A stretch of 64,000 nucleotides of DNA. It comes from Treponema sp. (GTDB taxonomy: Bacteria > Spirochaetota > Spirochaetia > Treponematales > Treponemataceae). The translations under genes were made by a program, and so were the position numbers. The DNA is taken from positions 31,014 to 95,013 of the forward strand of contig JAEEIU010000003.1 of assembly GCA_016281495.1 (NCBI GenBank), in the 5' to 3' direction. The notes under the pieces are model-generated. The model searched no databases, was not told the origin of the DNA, and worked only from the letters and a program-made list of their open reading frames with translations. The stretch's first letter is position 1. Every line of letters begins with the position of its first letter. This document shows positions 52,563 through 61,356 of this stretch, piece by piece.

Positions 52563-53696
52563 TTACGCGCCCTGCTTTACATCCAGAATCTGTGAGGCTT
52601 CTTTTAGCAGTTTGATTATTGGAAGATGCTGTGGACACACGCCCTCGCACTGACCGCATCCCACACAATCTCCTGCCTTTCCGCTTCTGGACACAAGACC
52701 GCTGTAGAAATTCTTCGCCCTCCAGTCATCCGGGTAACGCCTGAGCGTGTTGATTGTCCTGAACACATCAGGTATGCTGATTGACATGGGGCAACCGTCG
52801 GTGCAGTATTTACATGCAGTGCATCCAATCTGCGGAATCCTAAGAATCTCATCTGTTACCTCATCGATGATTTTCATTTCGTCGTCGGTGACAGGCTCAA
52901 AGTTCGTGAAAGTCTTTATGTTGTCTTCCATCTGCTCTTCCGTTGACATGCCGGAAAGAACGGTCATAACACCATCAAGAGAAGCCACGTAACGCAAGGC
53001 CCATGATGCAACTGAGTCATTGGGACGCTTCGCCTTGAATTTCGCCTCGAGCTCCGGTGCCATGTTCGCAAGCATTCCACCGCGCACGGGTTCCATTATG
53101 ATAATCGGGATATTTCTTTTGTGCAGGATGTCGTAGAGTTTCTGGGATTGTACCACAGGATTCGTACGGTCAAGGTAATTCAGCTGAATCTGAACGAATT
53201 CCATCTCGGGATGAGCGTCCACAATTTTTTCCAAAAGCTCAGGACTTCCGTGATATGAAAAACCTATGTGCTTGATGCGGCCCTCTTCCTTCATCTTGAG
53301 TCCCCAGTTAAAGCAGTCGTATTTCACGTAGGTGTCGTAGTTTGAGCCGTCTTCAATTGAATGCAGCAAATAGAAGTCAAAATAATCAACGCCCGCCCTT
53401 TCACACTGCTCGCTGAAGATTCTGTCAATGTCGCTTTCCTGCTTTATTTCCCATGCCGGAAGTTTCGTTGCAAGCATATAGCTTTCGCGCGGATATCTTT
53501 TTACCAAGGCCTCTCTTGCCGCAACCTCAGATTTTCCTCCGTGATAGACATAAGCCGTATCAAAGTAATTCATGCCGGCCTGCATGTAACGGTCCACCAT
53601 TGTCTTTACTCGCTCAATGTCAACCGCACCGTCCTTTTCAGGAAGACGCATAAGTCCGAATCCAAGCTTTGACATCTTATTAAAATCAATTCCCAT
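52563..53696 (-). CDS. Aldo/keto reductase with C-terminal 2[4Fe-4S] ferredoxin domain
   Basis: Protein of 377 residues. The N-terminal aldo-keto reductase barrel (1 to about 285) has the catalytic set D and Y in YFDTAYVYHGG, K in LATKLPAW and H in YLLHSIEDG. The C-terminal domain carries CTACKYCTDGCP and CVGCGQCEGVCP, two cluster motifs, a form common in anaerobes. It could take electrons from ferredoxin. GGGGG precedes the ATG. It follows the epimerase gene by ten bases, so the two are one operon. The substrate is unknown. Confidence 0.88.
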   Translation of the reverse strand: MGIDFNKMSKLGFGLMRLPEKDGAVDIERVKTMVDRYMQAGMNYFDTAYVYHGGKSEVAAREALVKRYPRESYMLATKLPAWEIKQESDIDRIFSEQCERAGVDYFDFYLLHSIEDGSNYDTYVKYDCFNWGLKMKEEGRIKHIGFSYHGSPELLEKIVDAHPEMEFVQIQLNYLDRTNPVVQSQKLYDILHKRNIPIIIMEPVRGGMLANMAPELEAKFKAKRPNDSVASWALRYVASLDGVMTVLSGMSTEEQMEDNIKTFTNFEPVTDDEMKIIDEVTDEILRIPQIGCTACKYCTDGCPMSISIPDVFRTINTLRRYPDDWRAKNFYSGLVSRSGKAGDCVGCGQCEGVCPQHLPIIKLLKEASQILDVKQGA

Positions 53697-53705
53697 AACA
53701 GCCCC

Positions 53706-54737
53706 CTAGATTTTTTTCTTGCTTTCTTCCAAAACCGCAATCACCTTGTCACACCAGGCATCAAACTCAGGATCCTCTTTCTGGCACTCTGGATGGGAAA
53801 GCACATAGTCCAGGGCAATCCTCACTCCCTGATTAAAGGGAACCGTCGTCGTCATCTGTGGAACAAGCCGCTTTAGCTTTGAGTTGTCAAAAACCACGGA
53901 AACCGACTTGTCTCCGGTCAGGCTTCCCTCAAAATCAAATCCGTATTTGTCTCCCGCAGCGCTCAAAAAATCAGAGGACACGTGGTATGCCTTAAGCTCA
54001 ACTTGCAGGGCATCCGCAATGGTCTTGTAAATCTGATTCCATGAAAGAACTTCGTCGCCCGTAATCTGGAAGGCCTCCCCTATCGCATGCTGATTCTGCA
54101 TAAGGCCGATGTAGCCGGTTGCAAAATCCTTGTTAAAGGTCACGTGCCAAAGTGATGTTCCGTCTCCCTGAATCAAAACAGGCTTTCCTTCCATCATTCT
54201 TTTTATCACCTGATAGAATCCGTTTTTGCCGTGGACTCCAAGGGGAACGTTTCGCTCATCGTAGGTGTGGCTGGGGCGGACAATCGTTACGGGAAATCCT
54301 TCCTCACGGTATTTTTTCATAAGGAATTCCTCGCAGGCTATTTTGTTGCGGGAGTATTCCCAGTGGGGATTTGAAAGAGTCGTTCCCTCTGTAATCACAT
54401 AGCTTGCGGCGGGCTTTGCGTAGGCGGATGCGGAGCTGATGAAGATGTACTGCTTTGTCTTTCCCTTAAAGAGCCTGTAGTCCCTTTCAACCTGCTCAGG
54501 CACAAATCCGATGAACTCATTCACAACGTCAAAGCTCATGTCCGAGAGCTTTTTCCTTGCGTCGTCCTCATTTGAAATGTCGCATGCAATCTGACGCACA
54601 TTTGCAGGAACCTCATCCGAGCGGTTTCCCCGGTTCAAAAGCCACACTTCCCAGTCTTCGCGTTTGGAAAGTTCCCTGACTATCGCCATGCTGATTGTGC
54701 CCGTTCCACCGATGAACAGCGCTCTTGATTTTGCCAT
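53706..54737 (-). CDS. NAD-dependent epimerase/dehydratase (extended SDR)
   Basis: Short-chain dehydrogenase of the extended type (343 residues). The NAD-binding motif is FIGGTGTISMAIV (the GxxGxxx form modified to GGTGTIS), followed by DISNEDD. It has FISSASAYAKP in the catalytic serine region and YSRNKIACEE holding the Tyr-x-x-x-Lys pair. The C-terminal part binds the second substrate, often a nucleotide sugar or similar. GAGG lies before the ATG, and the aldo-keto reductase gene follows in the same operon. The precise reaction is unknown. Confidence 0.82.
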   Translation of the reverse strand: MAKSRALFIGGTGTISMAIVRELSKREDWEVWLLNRGNRSDEVPANVRQIACDISNEDDARKKLSDMSFDVVNEFIGFVPEQVERDYRLFKGKTKQYIFISSASAYAKPAASYVITEGTTLSNPHWEYSRNKIACEEFLMKKYREEGFPVTIVRPSHTYDERNVPLGVHGKNGFYQVIKRMMEGKPVLIQGDGTSLWHVTFNKDFATGYIGLMQNQHAIGEAFQITGDEVLSWNQIYKTIADALQVELKAYHVSSDFLSAAGDKYGFDFEGSLTGDKSVSVVFDNSKLKRLVPQMTTTVPFNQGVRIALDYVLSHPECQKEDPEFDAWCDKVIAVLEESKKKI

Positions 54738-54751
54738 AATTCTCCTCTTTG

Positions 54752-54972
54752 TGTCATTCTGAACTTGATTCAGAATCTCATAGAATAAAATTTTATTGAA
54801 ATGGTGCCGTCCTAGAAGTATGATTTGTCATTGCCGGACTAGATCCGGCAATCTAGAAAGCTTTTGTAATGCAACAGTATAGATTATCGGGTCAAGCCCG
54901 ATAATGACAATGCAGCCCGATAATGACAATGCAGCCCGATAATGACAATGCAGCCCGATAATGACAATGCAG
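54752..54972. repeat. Cluster of palindromic repeats with a 4-copy tandem array, copy 4
   Basis: Starts with TGTCATTCTGAA-cttga-TTCAGAATCTCA, then TGTCATTGCCGGA-ctaga-TCCGGCAATCT, then ATTATCGGG-tcaag-CCCGATAATGACA. The last unit's end, CCCGATAATGACAATGCAG (19 bp), is repeated four times without change (54897-54972). The stretch fills the 251-bp gap between the epimerase and Fe-ADH genes. Confidence 0.8.
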
Positions 54973-54988
54973 TCCCATGACAAGAAAT

Positions 54989-56164
54989 TTACACCATCAT
55001 CTGATAAATCTTTGTGCAGTCCTCTTTGCTCAAGGTAACAAAGCCGGAAATTGAACCTGTGCGTCCGTCACCGTTGCAAAGTACGTCAACCAGTTTTGGA
55101 ATGTCCTCTTCCTTTGCTCCCAGTTCGGCAAAATTCTTTGGCATGCCAATGGAAACCAGGAATGACTGGAATGCATTGATTCCCTCAAGGGCAGTGACTT
55201 CAGGATGATCAAAATCCATCTGACAGCCCCACACGCGTGTTGCCACCTTTGCAAAACGGTTCACGTCGTGATTCATCACATATTTGAAAACGGCAGGCAT
55301 CGTCACCGCAAGTCCCGCTCCATGTGCGCAATCGTAAAGTGCCGAAAGCTCGTGCTCAATGTTGTGGCTGTTCCAGTCCTGGCTTCGGCCTACACCGCAT
55401 GAATTGTTGTGTGCCATCATTCCAGCCCACATGATGTTTGCACGGGCCTCGTAATTGTTGGGGTCTGCTATTACCCTTGGTCCCTCATGCTTCATTGTCA
55501 AAAGCAGGGCCTCTATCAATCTGTCGGTCACTTCAACTTCCTTTGAATTTGTAAGGTAACGCTCGTAAAGGTGTGCCATGATATCGGTTATTCCCGCCGC
55601 CGTCTGATGTGGAGGCAGAGTCTGGGTCAACGCTGGATTCAAAATGCTGAACTTTGGCCTGATTGCATTACCGCTTGCACCGCGCTTGAACATGCCGTCT
55701 TCCTTTGTGATGACCGAGTCAGGGCTTCCCTCACTTCCCGCCGCCGCAATGGTAAGGACAGTTCCAATGGGGAGGGCATTTTCAATAGGCTTTCCCATGT
55801 AGAAATCCCAGAAATCTCCGTCATAAACTACACCAGCCGCAATGGCCTTTGCAGAATCAATAACACTACCACCCCCCACAGCGAGGATAAAATCAACTTT
55901 TTCTTTTTTGCAGAGCTCTATGCCCTCGTAGACAAGTCCGCTTCTTGGATTAGGCTTTACTCCGCCCAAACTCACATATGGAATTCCGGCACCCTTCAAG
56001 GAAGATTCAACCCTGTCCAAAAGTCCTGAACGTTTTGCGCTGTTACCGCCAAAATGAATGAGAACCTTGCTGCCCCCAAACCTTTTTATCAAATCTCCAG
56101 CCTGAGATTCAGAATCCTTTCCAAAGGCAAAGAATGTCGGTGAATAAAAAGTAAAGTTTTCCAT
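54989..56164 (-). CDS. Iron-dependent alcohol dehydrogenase (butanol-dehydrogenase/YqhD type)
   Basis: Group III alcohol dehydrogenase, 391 residues. The cofactor loop is VGGGSVIDSAKAIAAG (about residues 96-111). Metal ligands are the Asp and His of GITDIMAHLYERY, the His in NSHNIEHELS and the His in YDCAHGAGLAVTMP. The closest look is to NADPH-dependent aldehyde reductases of the BdhA/YqhD group. It likely reduces aldehydes in fermentation or detoxification. AAGGAG precedes the ATG. It lies divergent from an AraC-type gene, which may regulate it. Confidence 0.9.
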   Translation of the reverse strand: MENFTFYSPTFFAFGKDSESQAGDLIKRFGGSKVLIHFGGNSAKRSGLLDRVESSLKGAGIPYVSLGGVKPNPRSGLVYEGIELCKKEKVDFILAVGGGSVIDSAKAIAAGVVYDGDFWDFYMGKPIENALPIGTVLTIAAAGSEGSPDSVITKEDGMFKRGASGNAIRPKFSILNPALTQTLPPHQTAAGITDIMAHLYERYLTNSKEVEVTDRLIEALLLTMKHEGPRVIADPNNYEARANIMWAGMMAHNNSCGVGRSQDWNSHNIEHELSALYDCAHGAGLAVTMPAVFKYVMNHDVNRFAKVATRVWGCQMDFDHPEVTALEGINAFQSFLVSIGMPKNFAELGAKEEDIPKLVDVLCNGDGRTGSISGFVTLSKEDCTKIYQMMV

Positions 56165-56300
56165 CTATTACACATCTCCTTTTCGTGAGGAACGTTCTAT
56201 TTCCCTCAAACAAAGAATAAAGCAGGTTTTTAAAAAAATAAAGAAGAATTTTACTGAAAATTGCCCATTTTTTGCTATTTTATGATATTATATATATAAG

Positions 56301-57152
56301 ATGGAAAAGGAAATAATCAAATACCCGCGAATACATGGAGTCTCGTTTACACAGGGCGGCACCCCCTCCACCTTTCCCCAGCACTGGCACAATGCGGCTG
56401 AATTCCACCTGATTATGAAGGACGGAGGCATTTATAAAATTGACGGGAACACTTACAAGCCGAATGCAGGCGATATACTCCTGATATGGCCCCGGGAACT
56501 GCATGAAGTGGTACACTGCAACAAGGATGGCACCGTATTCGTTCAATTTTCTTCCTATCTTTTGGAAAGCAATTCTGATTTTGCGGCCGCCTCACATTTT
56601 TTAAATGACTGCCATCTGATAAAAAAGAGCGAAAATCAGGAGCTGACGGAAAAAATATCCAATTTTATTTATGAAATCAGGGATACGCACAACCAGAAAA
56701 AACCGTTTGCAGAAACACGATGCAAGCTGCTGATTTACGAAATTCTTCTGGCAATCGGAGATTTTGTCCTCAAGGAACGCAGGGATAACTGGCAGGATGG
56801 AATGCTGACCGACAAACTCTGGGAATACATCCGTTTTGCATGCAGCTACATAACCGAGCATTCTTCCGAAAACATCACGCAACTTGAAGTGGCCGAAAAG
56901 ACCGGCTTGAGTCAATTCTATTTTTCAAAGCTCTTTAATGAATACACGAAAATGAGTTTCCCGTCATTTCTGGCAGAAATTCGCGTTCAGAATGCAATCA
57001 CCCTGTTGGAAAACGAAAGCCTTTCAGTCGCCAACTGTGCCTTTGAATCGGGATTTCAGTCCATCACCACATTCAACAAGATTTTCCACGAGATTATCGG
57101 CTGCAGTCCAAGGGAATACAGGAAGATGCATGCACACAACCACCAAAAGTGA
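56301..57152 (+). CDS. AraC-family transcriptional regulator with cupin sensor
   Basis: Regulator of 283 residues. An N-terminal cupin-like sensor (about 1-140) has FPQHWHNAAEFHLIMKDGGIYKI and LLIWPRELHEV. The C-terminal double HTH (about 180-278) has TQLEVAEKTGLSQFYFSKLFNEYT and CAFESGFQSITTFNKIFHEIIGCSPREYRK. It starts nine bases after TGaTATTAT, with no ribosome site. It is divergent from the Fe-ADH gene (136 bp apart), which it may control. The ligand is unknown; sugars or aromatic aldehydes are common for this class. Confidence 0.88.
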   Translation: MEKEIIKYPRIHGVSFTQGGTPSTFPQHWHNAAEFHLIMKDGGIYKIDGNTYKPNAGDILLIWPRELHEVVHCNKDGTVFVQFSSYLLESNSDFAAASHFLNDCHLIKKSENQELTEKISNFIYEIRDTHNQKKPFAETRCKLLIYEILLAIGDFVLKERRDNWQDGMLTDKLWEYIRFACSYITEHSSENITQLEVAEKTGLSQFYFSKLFNEYTKMSFPSFLAEIRVQNAITLLENESLSVANCAFESGFQSITTFNKIFHEIIGCSPREYRKMHAHNHQK

Positions 57153-57172
57153 CCTATCGCATTTGAAATATT

Positions 57173-58114
57173 CTAATTGATTTCCACCAGATATTTTTCA
57201 AGGACCTGTTCCGGGTAGTATGAAAGCTTTGCCTTACGAAGTCCCTCGATTCCCAAGTCTTCCTCGCGGTTAAGGAATTCTGTCCCAGCTGTCTTGGCAA
57301 ACTCATTGTTGATTACCGCATATCCACCGTCGCGTCCAAAAGAGTAAAGGCATTTTTCAAAATGAATGTCCGTCACCCTTCCGCTTAAAATACTGGAGAT
57401 GCAAAATGCAACAGGCTCACCGGCAACCAAAAGGATCCCCCCGCCCATTCCACATGCATTGGAGAATGTTTCAAAATTGTCCAGGGCAAAAGTGATTATC
57501 TCCTTTTCAATCTGCAAATCGGAAAGGGTGCCGTCGTTCATGGCAAAGTCTCTGTTTTCACAAAGCCATTTTTCTTCAACTCTACGGGCAAAATCGAGAT
57601 TGTCCTTGTTCAAAAGTTCAAAGCTAAAATCGGAATATTTGTTTTGGAACTGATGGATGTGGTTTCGCTTTCTGCTGTATTTTTTCCCCTCAAGTCCCGA
57701 AAGATTTTTTGTCAGGTAAATGTAGTCTCCTGATTCCGGTGTGGGAGTGATTTTTGCATTGGGAAACAATTGTACAAGAATGTCTTTTTCATCCGCCGTA
57801 ATGTTTTGAAAAGTCAGTCCTCCGTCTTCTGTCTTCTCGCTTTTACACAGCATTTCAAGGGCTTCCTTTATTCCGCTTTTATCTGCATCAATATTGTGTG
57901 GAAAACTGTAGAGCGTTTTTCCGTCTGCAAAATATTTTTCAAAAATCCATGGACCTTCAAGTGCAAGCTGAGAATTGAATTTACTTTGATATAAAACTGA
58001 ATTTACCGCGCTGTAATTGTTTGCAAAAAATTCATTATTGTGCGCACATTTTTGAAGGCTCTCTAAATCGGAAAGCGATGTTTTCCGCCAATTCAATTTA
58101 CAAAAATCTTCCAT
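57173..58114 (-). CDS. DUF2156 (phosphatidylglycerol lysyltransferase C-terminal-like) protein
   Basis: Protein of 313 residues in the GNAT-related DUF2156 group, without the membrane part of MprF. Recognisable segments are LEGKKYSRKRNHIHQFQNKY (the loop typical of the group), EEKWLCENRD and AVINNEFAKTAGTEFLNREEDLGIEGLRKAKLSYYP near the C-terminus. Members may transfer aminoacyl groups, but stand-alone ones have no proven function. Its ribosome site is weak. It is the last in a run of minus-strand genes (58912 to 57173), 15 bases after the hydrolase gene. Confidence 0.8.
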   Translation of the reverse strand: MEDFCKLNWRKTSLSDLESLQKCAHNNEFFANNYSAVNSVLYQSKFNSQLALEGPWIFEKYFADGKTLYSFPHNIDADKSGIKEALEMLCKSEKTEDGGLTFQNITADEKDILVQLFPNAKITPTPESGDYIYLTKNLSGLEGKKYSRKRNHIHQFQNKYSDFSFELLNKDNLDFARRVEEKWLCENRDFAMNDGTLSDLQIEKEIITFALDNFETFSNACGMGGGILLVAGEPVAFCISSILSGRVTDIHFEKCLYSFGRDGGYAVINNEFAKTAGTEFLNREEDLGIEGLRKAKLSYYPEQVLEKYLVEIN

Positions 58115-58129
58115 ATGACACTCTTTTCT

Positions 58130-58912
58130 TTAAGCCTTGAGCCATGAGTAGACCAGATTTTCAAATATTTCAGGCTGCTCAATCTGGAGGTTGTGGCCTG
58201 CGTTTTCAACTGCACAGTAAGTTGAGTTGGGATAAATATTCATAAGCTCAAACTGGTCTTTATATCCTACTATAGAATCCTGTTTTCCTGCAATGATGAG
58301 GCTTGGAATTTTACATGGGGAATCATACTTGTCGGGGTTATACGAAAGTTCTCCCTTTAGGGTGTGATTCAAATAATCCCAGTCAGCCTTTTTAAGTGCC
58401 GGCAGAATAGAGCCCTTGTAACGCTCCCAGACTTTTTTGGTAAGGAGGACATTCATCATCGTAAAGTTTTTGTATTCGTCTTCCGTAAGCGATGACAAAA
58501 GTTCCTCATCTTTTTCCACAATGGTCACAGGTTCCACATGACCTTTTTTCACACCGGGGAATACACCTGGACAAAGCAGAATCATTTTAAGAACCATGTC
58601 CTGATGTTTGTTTACAAAAGCCCTTGTAAGGAAACCGCCAAATGACTGCCCCACCATGATGAATTTTTCCCCGATGACATTTAGGGCAAAATCAAAAAGA
58701 AGCGCAAGGATGTCGTCTGCATTTTTAACTTCGCCTTTTTCCGAATTTCCCATGCCCGGCAAGTCAATGTAGTAGCGTTTGTAGCCGTCCAGTTTTTCAA
58801 AGACAGGTTCAAATGCGGCTTTCATCGTAATCCTGCAAATGCCCCAGCCGTGGATGATGAGAATAGGATTTCCTTCGCCGATGATTTCGTAATCAATGAT
58901 TCCGTGCTTCAT
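58130..58912 (-). CDS. Alpha/beta hydrolase
   Basis: Protein of 260 residues with the alpha/beta hydrolase fold: oxyanion HGWG (about 21-24), nucleophile elbow GQSFGG (Ser about 90), acid in AGKQDSIVG and catalytic His in ENAGHNLQIEQP. Likely an esterase or C-C hydrolase of small substrates; nothing points to a specific one. GGAGACG lies before the ATG. It sits between the DinB-like gene and the DUF2156 gene in the same direction and may be co-transcribed with both. Confidence 0.85.
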   Translation of the reverse strand: MKHGIIDYEIIGEGNPILIIHGWGICRITMKAAFEPVFEKLDGYKRYYIDLPGMGNSEKGEVKNADDILALLFDFALNVIGEKFIMVGQSFGGFLTRAFVNKHQDMVLKMILLCPGVFPGVKKGHVEPVTIVEKDEELLSSLTEDEYKNFTMMNVLLTKKVWERYKGSILPALKKADWDYLNHTLKGELSYNPDKYDSPCKIPSLIIAGKQDSIVGYKDQFELMNIYPNSTYCAVENAGHNLQIEQPEIFENLVYSWLKA

Positions 58913-58942
58913 TTTACGTCTCCATTACCATGCCATTGTCGG

Positions 58943-59479
58943 TCAGACATTCCTTGTTTCCGCAAAAAACCTTTTGTTCAATTTGATCAAACCGGTAAAT
59001 CTGTTCCATTCCTTTTTTGAGTTGAAGGTGATTGCACTCGAAACACCAACATGCCACATCATGTGACGGAACTGTGCCAGAATCAATTCAAGCCGTGTAT
59101 AATCAGAGCCGGATGGTTTTTCAAGAAGTTCTGCTACCGTAAGCCTTTCAAAATATGCGTCAATTTTTGCCTTTACGTAATCAAGATATTTCAAGAGCTG
59201 TTCACGGGAAATAACTATGGATGAATCCTTTTCGTAACCTTCCCGCTTGGGGTCAATGACACTCAGGTTTTCCGGAATGCCAAAAAGCTTTTCCCCCTCG
59301 TAGACATAATCCATGGGGTTGATGTAAAACCTGTCCATGGAATGAAGGTAATGGAAAATGTAACGCGAATTGTTTTCCGCATCAAACACGGTTTCCAGAT
59401 CTGCCACAAGAATCTGTTCCCTTATGTTGATGAAGTTGATATCCTGCTGGTCTTTAATCTGCTTAATCATTTCTTCCAT
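58943..59479 (-). CDS. DinB-like four-helix protein
   Basis: About 178 residues, mostly helical, with histidines at spots used for metal binding in the DinB/YfiT-like fold (HYLHSMDRFY near residue 43; FRHMMWHVG near 139). DinB-like proteins often are thiol-dependent transferases or simply unknown. The start is ATG 59479, nine bases after GGAGG; the frame is open seven codons further. It heads the run of genes to 57173. Confidence 0.65.
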   Translation of the reverse strand: MEEMIKQIKDQQDINFINIREQILVADLETVFDAENNSRYIFHYLHSMDRFYINPMDYVYEGEKLFGIPENLSVIDPKREGYEKDSSIVISREQLLKYLDYVKAKIDAYFERLTVAELLEKPSGSDYTRLELILAQFRHMMWHVGVSSAITFNSKKEWNRFTGLIKLNKRFFAETRNV

Positions 59480-59580
59480 AATGCAAAGCCTCCATGACAT
59501 GATTATACCGCATCATCAAGACTAATGAAACCAACGCATTTACAAATCTTTATAACAATTTTACAACGATGATGATTGTG

Positions 59581-60036
59581 TTAGTGTTTTAACAAAAGGG
59601 CCATGCCTGCCGCATTTTCCTCAAACCCAAGACTCTTGTAAAGCGGCTTTCCCATTTCTGTTGCATCCAAACTGATTTCCGTTGCCCCATGTGCTCTTGC
59701 ATCATCAATCAAAAAGTCAACCATCTTTTGTGCAACACCCTGCCTGCGGTATTCCTTGCGTGTGTATACGTTCATCAAATGTGCCCGTTTCCCCGAGGGA
59801 TGACTGAAGGTGGGCATAATCCAAATGTAGCTGATTGAAGCACACCCTGCAATCCTGTCGCCGTCCATTGCAAAAACCGTGGTCTGGTCTCCGTTCAAAA
59901 AAAATTCACGCGATGTATCCACAAGGATTTTGTCAAAGACCACATTTTCATCCAAGCCGTTTACAACCCTGAGCATCTCAAGGCGGATTTCCATCAAAGC
60001 TTCTATGTCATTCTGATTCGTTTTCTTTATATGCAT
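59581..60036 (-). CDS. GNAT-family N-acetyltransferase
   Basis: Protein of 151 residues. The acetyl-CoA motif A is MNVYTRKEYRRQGVAQKMVDFL (about 90-111; RRQGVA is the pyrophosphate loop), followed by SLDATEMGKPLYKSLGFEE, the usual C-terminal strand and helix. The substrate is unknown. AAGG lies before the ATG. It stands between the P5CR-like and DinB-like genes with about 80-100 bp on each side. Confidence 0.87.
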   Translation of the reverse strand: MHIKKTNQNDIEALMEIRLEMLRVVNGLDENVVFDKILVDTSREFFLNGDQTTVFAMDGDRIAGCASISYIWIMPTFSHPSGKRAHLMNVYTRKEYRRQGVAQKMVDFLIDDARAHGATEISLDATEMGKPLYKSLGFEENAAGMALLLKH

Positions 60037-60115
60037 TTTGATTTACCTTCTGTCCTCTGTGATTTGTTATTGTTTTGGTTGCGGAACATAAAATCAGGAA
60101 AAGTCATAAACGCTC

Positions 60116-60928
60116 CTATGCTTGAAATGACTCTTTAGCTTTTTCTGCGGTGAGCCTTCTTTTTTCCAAAGTTTTTACGAACATTTCCTCCGCTGCATTC
60201 GGGAACATTTCATAAATGACCTTTGCTCCTTCTTCCGTGATGCCGCCTTTTGTCGCGACTCTGGAAACCACGTCATTGAAAGCCATGTTTTTTTGTGTCA
60301 TCAATTCAGCCGTTGCACTCACCGTATTCAAAACCATGCTCACAATTTGCTCCTCTGGTAAAGACGTGTGAGATTTTGCGGCCTTGCAGATTACGTCAAA
60401 GATTGATGCGATAAAACCAGGCATGCAGCTTACAAGTTCCGATCCCATTCCCAGCTCGCTTTCGGGAAGCTCAACCACCTGCCCCATGCACCCAAGGATT
60501 TTGCAGAGACTTTTCTTGTCGGACTCCGAAACCAAGTTGTTGTAGCAGACAAGAGTCTGTGACCTGTTGATTTCCGCCGTTACGCTGGGAATCACTTTTG
60601 CGGTTTTGTGACTGATGATTTTTCCAAGCATCTCAAAGGTGACGCTTCCGTTCAATGAGACAAGCAGCGCGTCTGATTTAAGGGAGCCTTTTATTTCAAG
60701 CAAAATATCCTTGATGTCGCAGGGGCGGACGCAGACAAAAATGATGTCGGATTTTTCTGCAAGCTCCGAATTGCTTTTGCATACGGAGATTCCCTTTTCC
60801 ACGGACTGCAATTTTTCCTTACTGCGGTTTGAGACGAGCACGCTTTCAATTTCAGAAAATCCTGAAGATGCAAATTTCCGGGCGAGCATTTTTCCCATGC
60901 TGCCGTAACCGATTATTCCTATGTTCAT
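60116..60928 (-). CDS. Pyrroline-5-carboxylate reductase-like (ProC/ComER group) oxidoreductase
   Basis: NADP-binding protein of 270 residues. The Rossmann motif GYGSMGKML is at the N-terminus, then FVCVRPCDIKDIL and VIPSVTAEI. The C-terminal dimer domain has SRVATKGGITEEGAKVI, matching the GG-T-E-G block of P5C reductases. The proline-enzyme signature is loose, with the mid-domain closer to ComER-type relatives. True proline synthesis is therefore possible but not certain. AGGGAGG precedes the ATG. The gene stands alone, with a 430-bp region upstream. Confidence 0.78.
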   Translation of the reverse strand: MNIGIIGYGSMGKMLARKFASSGFSEIESVLVSNRSKEKLQSVEKGISVCKSNSELAEKSDIIFVCVRPCDIKDILLEIKGSLKSDALLVSLNGSVTFEMLGKIISHKTAKVIPSVTAEINRSQTLVCYNNLVSESDKKSLCKILGCMGQVVELPESELGMGSELVSCMPGFIASIFDVICKAAKSHTSLPEEQIVSMVLNTVSATAELMTQKNMAFNDVVSRVATKGGITEEGAKVIYEMFPNAAEEMFVKTLEKRRLTAEKAKESFQA

Positions 60929-61356
60929 CCTGCTGACCTCCCTTGGCCTTTTGTAATTTAGATTATACCCCAGGAGACCAAATTATAAAACATTGATGCT
61001 TTCAATTTTTAATAACAATTTTTCACAGGCTGAAATTTCGTTATTGAAAGATTGTTATAAATGAAATATTCCCCTTGGCCTTCAACTTCCATTGACACTT
61101 TTATTCAATATCGTTATACTGCACTCATTATGTGGAAAACAAGCACTTTACTGTTAGCAAAAGGATCTTTCTCTATCGCACGATAGGGGTAGTGGGTCCA
61201 TTTCAGCAGGCTGTCTTTCCAAGTCTTTTTGAATAAATCCATACATTTCAATCCCCTTTAATCCTCAGGCTTTTAGATGCCGTTTTCATTTTGTTATGGT
61301 TCTTTTTGGACCATTTGATTCAGAAACTCACAACAGCCGTTAAGGGGCGGCTTACT
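60929..61356. other. Long non-coding region before the MFS gene
   Basis: A consensus-like sigma-70 promoter reads to the right (TTGACA 61092-61097, 17 bp, TATACT 61115-61120). It lies 237 bases before the MFS start, leaving a leader of about 230 nt. The leader begins with an 18-codon open frame (61130-61186) whose stop lies in a perfect hairpin CTATCG-ca-CGATAG (61173-61186). On the other strand 61242-61114 is open for 42 codons behind GGGG. Neither small frame has a known match, and no T-run terminator is evident. Confidence 0.5.
61092..61120 (+). promoter_or_regulatory. Strong sigma-70-type promoter with long leader
   Basis: TTGACA, 17-bp spacer, TATACT: the closest match to consensus in the window. 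An ATG follows nine bases later, opening a short 18-codon frame. Confidence 0.65.

Noticed and set aside
54752..54972. CRISPR array
   Set aside because: Units are 19 bp and directly abutting without spacers, and are part of a palindromic repeat; no cas genes are present.
61114..61242. 42-residue minus-strand gene
   Set aside because: It overlaps the strong rightward promoter and has no recognised match; listed only as part of the unexplained leader region.
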